The translations under genes and the position numbers were made by a program. Below the pieces are notes generated by a model. That model was not told the origin of the DNA and ran no database searches. It was given only the letters and a program-made list of their open reading frames with translations. A DNA stretch of 64,000 bases from JAHCHG01 sp041394845 (GTDB lineage Bacteria; Acidobacteriota; Blastocatellia; Pyrinomonadales; Pyrinomonadaceae), in assembly GCA_041394845.1 (NCBI GenBank), contig JAWKHL010000001.1:620001-684000 (forward strand), written 5' to 3'. The first letter of the stretch is position 1, and the number at the start of each line of letters is the position of its first letter. Shown one piece after another: positions 58,803-64,000 of this stretch.

Positions 58803-61538
58803 ATGAAAAGACTGTTTTTTATCCTGTTAACGTTATCGATCGGTTTGACGCAAACCCTGGCTCAGACGAAGTTCGACCGGAGCCAATACGAGATCAAATA
58901 CAAGAAATTCGTGCTCGATAACGGTCTGACCCTGATCGTTCACGAGGACCACAGCGTTCCGATCGTCGGCGTCAATATGTGGTATCACGTCGGTTCGCGC
59001 AACGAACAGCGGGGCCGGACCGGTTTCGCCCATTTGTTCGAGCATTTCTTTTTTAACGGTTCGGAAAACCATCCGAGCGGTTTTCGCGAGGCGATGGACG
59101 ATGTCGGGGCCAACAACCGAAACGGAACCACCAACACCGACCGGACCAATTTTTTTGAGGACGTCCCGGTTTCGGCTCTTGAGAGAACGCTTTTTCTGGA
59201 AGCCGACCGGATGGGTTTTCTGGCCAATTATATTTCTCAGGAAATGCTGGAGCGCGAACGCGGGGTGGTCAAAAACGAAAAACGTCAGGGCGAGAACCAG
59301 CCTTACGGTCAGGTCTTTTCCAGGATCACCGAAAAACTCTACCCCTATTCCCACCCTTATTCGTGGTCGACGATCGGAAGCATGGAGGATCTGAACGCCG
59401 CCACCCTCGACGACATCAAGGAATGGTACGCCACTTATTACGGGCCGAACAACGCCGTTATCTCGCTGGCCGGCGACATCACGCCGGAAAAGGCTCTGGA
59501 ACTGGTCAAAAAATATTTCGGGGACATCAAACCGGGGCCGCCGCTTCCGCGAACCGAAAAATGGATTCCGACGCTCGACCGGAACATCCGCGATGAAATG
59601 GAGGACCGGGTTCCGCAGGCGAGGATTTACAGGGTTTACATGGCGCCCAACTGGAGGGACCCGGAATTGCAGGATCTGAACCTTTTTGCCGATGTTCTCT
59701 CCGGGTCCAAAAGCGCCAGACTCGACCGCCGAATGGTTTACGAAAAGGAATTGGTGACGAATATCTCGGCTTTCGTAAACGACGGGGAATTATCGAGCGG
59801 TCTGATCCTGATCGCCACGGTCAAACGGGGCGTCGATCCGGCCGCGGTTGAAAGTGAGATGGACGCCGTTATCGGCGATTTGCTCAAAAACGGGCCGACG
59901 GCCGAAGAACTGCAAAGATCGCAAAGCCGGAATCTGGCCGGATTTCTGCGGGGAACCGAACGCCTCGGAGGTTTCGGCGGGAGATCAGACGTTCTGGCCG
60001 AGAGCATGACCTACGGGGGATCGCCCGATTTTTATCTGAAACGGCTCGAAGAGATGGCAACGGCCACGCCCGCTCAGGTCAGGGCCACCGCCGCCAAATG
60101 GCTCAACGCCCATCATTACACCATGGTGGTCAAGCCTTTTGACCGGCTCGCCCCGGATAAGACGGCGGTTGACCGTTCCAAGATCCCGGCTCTCGAACAG
60201 GCTCCGCAGATAAAATTTCCCGAAGTCCAAAGAGCCAAACTCAAAAACGGACTCGGCGTAATTCTTCTGGAGAGGCATTCGGCCCCGATCGTCAACGTCT
60301 CCCTGGCGGTCGATGCGGGTTACGCTTCGGATTCGCCGGAAAGGGCCGGGCTGGCCACTCTGACGCTCGGTTTGATGGATGAAGGAACCAAAACCCGGGA
60401 CGCTTTTCAGATCGTCAACCAGCTCGATATGCTCGGGGCCAACCTCAACACCGGCAGTTCGCTCGATATGTCCTTCGTCCGTCTCCAATCGACGACGGCC
60501 AATCTCAAACCGTCGCTGGCGATAATGGCCGATGTCGTTTTGAACCCATCCTTCCCGCAGGATCAGTTTCAGATCCAGAAACAGAACCGGCTGGCGGGGA
60601 TCGGTCAGGAAAAGGCCTCGCCCAACGCCCTGGCTTTGAGGGTTTTGCCGGCCATTCTTTACGGAGCCGACCACGCTTACGGCACCCCGGCCACCGGGAG
60701 CGAGAAAACCGTCGGGGCTTTGACGCGGGAGGATCTGATCAAATGGCACGGCGATTGGTTCAAACCGGGAAGTTCGACTCTGGTGGTCGCCGGAGATATG
60801 ACGATGGACAAACTTCTTCCGATGCTGGAGGAAACATTTGGAGGCTGGAAAGCGGGAACGGCTCCGAAAAAGAACCTGACGACCGTCGGCAGAACGCCGG
60901 GCCGCAAGATCTATCTGCTGGATCGGCCGGGCGCCCAGCAATCGACGATCGTCGCCGCTCACGTCAGCGAACCGAGCGGTCAGCCCGAGGATCTGGCCGC
61001 CGAACCCGTATTCCGCAATTTCGGCGGAATGAGCACTTCGCGGCTCAACCGCAACCTCCGGCTCGACAAGCATTGGAGCTACGGAACGGCCGGTCAGCTG
61101 CGCGATTCGCGCGGGCAGAGAACCTTTCTCGTGCTGGCCCCGGTCCAGACCGACAAGACCAAAGAGGCGATGGCCGAGGTCAAAAAAGAGATCGACGACA
61201 TCGCCGGAGCCCGTCCGATCGCGGGCGAGGAGTTCGAGAGCATCATGCGCAACATGACGCTCCGGCTACCGGGGCGGTTCGAAACCCTTTCGTCGCTGGA
61301 AAACGCCGCCATTGAACTGGTCAATTACGATCTGCCGGACGATTACTGGGCGAATTACGGCGGAGCGATGCGCAATCTGACCGAAACGGATCTGGCGGCC
61401 GCCGGAAAGAAATTCGTCCATCCGGGCGAGGTCATCTGGCTTGTGGTCGGGGATCTGGAAAAGGTCGAAAAAGGCATTCGCGAACTCGGTTACGGCGAGG
61501 TCATCCGGCTCGATCCCGACGGCCAACCCGTAAAGTAA
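58803..61538 (+). CDS. Secreted M16 family zinc metallopeptidase (two-domain)
   Basis: 911 residues with signal peptide MKRLFFILLTLSIGLTQTLA. The inverted zinc motif HxxEH is H77-L-F-E80-H81 in FAHLFEHFFFNGS, followed by the M16 features NGTTNTDRTNFFEDVP and the distal metal-binding Glu in ERERGVVKNEKRQ. A second M16 domain pair (about 470-900; VILLERHSAPIVNVSLAVDA) lacks the zinc motif, as usual for the inactive half of pitrilysin-type enzymes. It probably degrades peptides in the periplasm. It follows a terminator, so it has its own promoter in 58652-58802, which I could not place with confidence. Confidence 0.93.
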   Translation: MKRLFFILLTLSIGLTQTLAQTKFDRSQYEIKYKKFVLDNGLTLIVHEDHSVPIVGVNMWYHVGSRNEQRGRTGFAHLFEHFFFNGSENHPSGFREAMDDVGANNRNGTTNTDRTNFFEDVPVSALERTLFLEADRMGFLANYISQEMLERERGVVKNEKRQGENQPYGQVFSRITEKLYPYSHPYSWSTIGSMEDLNAATLDDIKEWYATYYGPNNAVISLAGDITPEKALELVKKYFGDIKPGPPLPRTEKWIPTLDRNIRDEMEDRVPQARIYRVYMAPNWRDPELQDLNLFADVLSGSKSARLDRRMVYEKELVTNISAFVNDGELSSGLILIATVKRGVDPAAVESEMDAVIGDLLKNGPTAEELQRSQSRNLAGFLRGTERLGGFGGRSDVLAESMTYGGSPDFYLKRLEEMATATPAQVRATAAKWLNAHHYTMVVKPFDRLAPDKTAVDRSKIPALEQAPQIKFPEVQRAKLKNGLGVILLERHSAPIVNVSLAVDAGYASDSPERAGLATLTLGLMDEGTKTRDAFQIVNQLDMLGANLNTGSSLDMSFVRLQSTTANLKPSLAIMADVVLNPSFPQDQFQIQKQNRLAGIGQEKASPNALALRVLPAILYGADHAYGTPATGSEKTVGALTREDLIKWHGDWFKPGSSTLVVAGDMTMDKLLPMLEETFGGWKAGTAPKKNLTTVGRTPGRKIYLLDRPGAQQSTIVAAHVSEPSGQPEDLAAEPVFRNFGGMSTSRLNRNLRLDKHWSYGTAGQLRDSRGQRTFLVLAPVQTDKTKEAMAEVKKEIDDIAGARPIAGEEFESIMRNMTLRLPGRFETLSSLENAAIELVNYDLPDDYWANYGGAMRNLTETDLAAAGKKFVHPGEVIWLVVGDLEKVEKGIRELGYGEVIRLDPDGQPVK

Positions 61539-61584
61539 AGGGTTCAAAAGAACCTTGATTGAAAAAACTTTGGGCTTTCGGCTT

Positions 61585-61649
61585 TACTACACTGTAATCT
61601 AAATTTCTTATCGGAGAAAATTTCAAGAAATATTGATTACACAGTATTA
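61585..61649. repeat. Short MITE-like element with family A ends
   Basis: Left end 61585-61609 (TACTACACTGTAATCTAAAT...) and right end 61626-61649 (...GATTACACAGTATTA) are imperfect inverted repeats of about 25 bases, with only 16 bases between. The ends match the TACTGTGTAATC terminus of the 38291 element and the ACTGTAATCT end at 36975-36990, so it may be the minimal form of the family. Confidence 0.7.
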
Positions 61650-61791
61650 CGCGGCGAAGGCGCAAAGTTTTTTACAATTTCCCAATTCAAACGGTTTTCC
61701 CTAAAGTTGAAACCGCAAAGGGTTTAAGTTCGTTACCTTAATTTGAAAGTTTATTCTTATTTGGTTTTTGATTTGGAGTAAAAAATAAATT

Positions 61792-62178
61792 ATGGAAAGC
61801 AGATTTTATCCCGGAGTTAAGGTGGATTTTGATCGTTTGATGGCGGAATTGCGCGTCCTTTTTGACGACAATTTTCAGGTGCAAAACATGAAACTTGGAA
61901 ATGTTACGGTTTTGCAGGCCCGAAAATCGAGCACCTTGCTTGATATTACCGGCTTGTCGACCGCATTGACGGTCAAGGTTTACACCGAAGACGGGGGAAC
62001 CAAAGCCGAGATCGGTATGCAGAAATGGCTGGACAAGGCGGCCATCGCCACCGTCACCTACCTCCTTTTTCTTCCCCTGATCGCCCTTCCGATCATCGGC
62101 GCTTATTCCCAGTACAAACTGACCGAACGGGCCTGGCAGGTGATCGAAAACCACATCGCCCAAAAAGCGTCGGTTTGA
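61792..62178 (+). CDS. Small membrane-anchored hypothetical protein (128 aa)
   Basis: MESRFYPGVKVDFDRLMAEL starts a soluble N-terminal domain (about 1-85) with alternating strands (NVTVLQARKSSTLLDITG, ALTVKVYTEDGGTKAEIG). One hydrophobic segment, IATVTYLLFLPLIALPIIGA (about 86-105), is followed by a short tail ERAWQVIENHIAQKASV. I do not recognise the family. The topology suggests a tail-anchored or single-pass inner-membrane protein with a cytosolic head. It stands alone between the M16 peptidase and the TonB receptor. Confidence 0.65.
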   Translation: MESRFYPGVKVDFDRLMAELRVLFDDNFQVQNMKLGNVTVLQARKSSTLLDITGLSTALTVKVYTEDGGTKAEIGMQKWLDKAAIATVTYLLFLPLIALPIIGAYSQYKLTERAWQVIENHIAQKASV

Positions 62179-62517
62179 TCCGGAAAAATTATTGAGGAGT
62201 GGAGTTTTCAATTAATGCGGGCCAAAGGTTTTGAGACCCGGAAGTTTTTTTAAGGTTTCCGTTCTACAAAAAAAGGCCGGTTCAGAGGAGTTTTTTGCAA
62301 ACCTTTTGAACCGATCTTTTTTGTCTTTTGCCGACCCTTTTTGAAAATTCATGAAAAGCCCCGGATTTTGTTGCCGGGGGTGTTTTTCATCCGCAAAAAA
62401 ATCCCGAACGTTCCATTGATTGAATGCCCCTTGAGTTTCGTTTCGGGGGCGGAGGTTTGCAAAGGGGAGGGAGCTGTCAAGAAAAAGGATTCCCGCATTT
62501 CGAGCTTTTTCAAATCC

Positions 62518-62557
62518 AAAGGGGGATTGAGCAAAACAAGGGATCAATCCCCTTTTT
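62518..62557. terminator. Terminator-like hairpin in the gap before the TonB receptor gene
   Basis: AAAGGGGGATTGA (62518-62530) pairs with TCAATCCCC (62544-62552) followed by TTTTT. Both flanks carry the A/T runs, so it could work in either direction. The 62179-62666 gap also has a second hairpin around 62350-62390 (GCCCCGG ... CCGGGG). Nothing else was seen there. Confidence 0.6.
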
Positions 62558-62666
62558 CTCCCGACCGAAAAAAAACGGTTTGAAAATTGTTCCACCGAAA
62601 AAGGTCTGCTAAAATTGCCGGGAATTATTCTTGAAAAAAAAATCAACAATAAAAAAAGAGGTGTGG

Positions 62667-64000
62667 ATGAGAAGGTTTGTCAGTTGGATATTTTCTTTTG
62701 TTTTGCTGTTTCTTTTGACCGTCGGAGTTTCGGCCCAGCAACCGACGGCGACCCTGACCGGGGTGGTCAAAGATCAGAACGGGGCCTTGATTCCGGGGGC
62801 GAGCGTGACGGCCACCAATCAGGGAACCAATCTTTCGCGGACGGTTACCGCCAACAGCGAGGGACTTTACGTGATCTCCAGTTTGCCGGCGGGCGTTTAT
62901 GAGGTAAAGGTGTCTTCGCCGGGTTTCAAGACGCTGATCCAAAATATGGTCAACCTGAAGGTCGGGCAAACCGTTACCCTAAATGCCGAAATGGAGGTTG
63001 GAGATCTGGGTTTTACCGAAGAACTTACCATGTCTCCTCCTCTTGTCGATACCGAAACCTCCAAAGTCGATGACGTCATCGACACCCAGGAGATCGAAAA
63101 TCTTCCCTTGAACGGACGGAACTTTCTCGAACTGGCCCTTCTGTCGCCGGGCAACACGCTGGCTCCGAATTTCGATCCGACCAAGACCAACACGGTGGTC
63201 ATCTCTTCGGCCGGGCAACTGGGGCGCGGCGGCAACGTTATGATCGACGGGACCGACAACAACGACGATGTGGTCGGCGGTGCACTGATCAACGTTTCGC
63301 AGGATTCGGTTCAGGAATTTCAGGTGGCGACCAACCGTTATTCCGCCGAATACGGTCGTTCGGCCTCTTCGGCGATCAATGTCGTCACCAAAGGCGGGAC
63401 CAATGTGGTTCACGGCTCGGCCTCTTTTTTCGAGCGCGACAAAAGCTTGCAGGCCCTTCCGGCCACCTTTGACCGGAGCAATCAGGCTCCGCCTTTCGAC
63501 CGTCAGCAGTATTCGTTCACCCTCGGCGGCCCGTTCATCAAAGACCGGCTGTTCGGTTTCGGGGCCTTTGAATTTCGCGATCAGGACGGTGCGACTCTGG
63601 TCGGAATCCGCAATGTGGCCGATCAGACGATCACCCGGGGTTTCGCCGAAGCGCCGCTCAGAGATTACCTTTTCAACAGCCGTTTTGACTACCGGGCCAA
63701 CGAGGAAAACACGATCAACTTCCGGTACACGTTCGAGGACGTCAAGGCGACCGATCAGAGCAAACTCGACCGGCCGATCGGTTCCGCTTCATACCGGCAG
63801 GATCTTAAAAACCGTTTTCATTCTTTTATGGCGGGATGGTCCTCGGTTTTGTCGCCCACCATGGTCAACGAACTGAATTTCAGCGTCAATAATTTCGATA
63901 ACGCCACCGATCCGGTTTCGCAAGGGATCCAATACACCTTTCCGAGCATTCTCGACGGGACCAGTTTCCGCGTTCCGCAGGGAACCAAACAGAACCGCAT
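62667..64000 (+). CDS. Oar-like TonB-dependent receptor, 3' end outside the window
   Basis: The frame from ATG 62667 (Shine-Dalgarno GAGGTG at about 62658-62663) is open to the window end, at least 444 residues. Signal peptide MRRFVSWIFSFVLLFLLTVG...SAQ. Residues about 28-105 form a carboxypeptidase-regulatory-like domain (TLTGVVKDQNGALIPGASVT, SSLPAGVYEVKVSSPGFKT). A plug domain follows (about 115-240): IENLPLNGRNFLELALLSPG, VMIDGTDNNDDVV, EFQVATNRYSAEYGRSASSA. The beta-barrel begins after that. This CarboxypepD_reg-plug-barrel order is the Oar-like receptor found in very many copies in Acidobacteria, often for glycan or peptide uptake. The ligand is unknown, and no TonB or ExbB gene is near. 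Confidence 0.9.
   Translation, partial: MRRFVSWIFSFVLLFLLTVGVSAQQPTATLTGVVKDQNGALIPGASVTATNQGTNLSRTVTANSEGLYVISSLPAGVYEVKVSSPGFKTLIQNMVNLKVGQTVTLNAEMEVGDLGFTEELTMSPPLVDTETSKVDDVIDTQEIENLPLNGRNFLELALLSPGNTLAPNFDPTKTNTVVISSAGQLGRGGNVMIDGTDNNDDVVGGALINVSQDSVQEFQVATNRYSAEYGRSASSAINVVTKGGTNVVHGSASFFERDKSLQALPATFDRSNQAPPFDRQQYSFTLGGPFIKDRLFGFGAFEFRDQDGATLVGIRNVADQTITRGFAEAPLRDYLFNSRFDYRANEENTINFRYTFEDVKATDQSKLDRPIGSASYRQDLKNRFHSFMAGWSSVLSPTMVNELNFSVNNFDNATDPVSQGIQYTFPSILDGTSFRVPQGTKQNR

Noticed and set aside
1..64000. CRISPR array, rRNA or tRNA genes
   Set aside because: No regularly spaced direct repeats, no rRNA-like sequence and no cloverleaf with conserved TTC loop and acceptor stem were recognised by eye. 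The short-word repeats at 32688 and 38476 are palindrome arms, not a CRISPR.

Overview
The window looks like chromosome of a Gram-negative acidobacterium, most probably class Blastocatellia (Pyrinomonadales-like). The taxonomic pointers are: a VWFA-related protein of the acidobacterial type (41029-42087); an Oar-like TonB-dependent receptor with an N-terminal carboxypeptidase-regulatory domain (62667 to the window end); a C-terminal beta-sandwich domain shared by two secreted proteins (30455-31450, 45144-46688); a delta-60-repeat propeller; Uma2, DUF2339 and DUF2127 proteins; and lpxD, which implies lipid A. The phylum is inferred from these families, not from a marker gene. No rRNA, tRNA or CRISPR array was seen.

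Layout. 1-2.1 kb: a 5'-truncated secreted-protein gene, a terminator, a small orphan ORF and an M23 lipoprotein. 2.4-15.8 kb: a lysine/DAP gene neighbourhood (dapA-dapD, a class I aminotransferase, asd), split by three large minus-strand genes for Clp-like double-AAA+ ATPases (4273-13270). 16.8-21.1 kb: purB, purS, purQ and an ATP-grasp protein. 21-26 kb: a MarR-GNAT fusion with a palindromic operator, msrB, an uncharacterised MCC-start protein, lpxD, Uma2 and an SH3 protein. 26.5-33.6 kb: a trp operon with promoter, Trp-containing leader peptide, attenuator, trpD, trpC, DUF2127, trpF, a frameshifted gene, a secreted protein, trpB and trpA. 33.7-40.4 kb: a YCII-like protein, DUF2339, an esterase and hutU, separated by palindromic repeat elements. 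40.4-51.7 kb: an accessory stretch, AT-rich in its first part, with nucleotidyltransferases (one broken), a VWA protein, a pentapeptide-repeat membrane protein, a delta-60 protein, a membrane glycosyltransferase candidate and several MITE-like elements. 52-64 kb: purine permease, two methyltransferases, Ca2+/H+ exchanger, D-threonine aldolase-family enzyme, M16 peptidase and the truncated TonB receptor.

The strongest candidate for an undescribed system is the AAA+ trio. All three proteins keep an intact D2 motor but have lost the D2 GYVG pore loop. D1 keeps Walker A and an aromatic pore loop but has lost the Walker B glutamate. Two have an [IL]GF loop where ClpA/ClpC dock ClpP, and the third has SGF. 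Two carry C-terminal extensions resembling class-1 peptide release factors (PCRF core and C-terminal tail) without the GGQ domain or the PxT codon-reading motif. This suggests a specialised unfoldase, possibly ribosome-linked and ClpP-coupled. The second notable item is a complete-looking trp attenuator (leader peptide with two Trp codons, antiterminator, terminator) in front of trpD.
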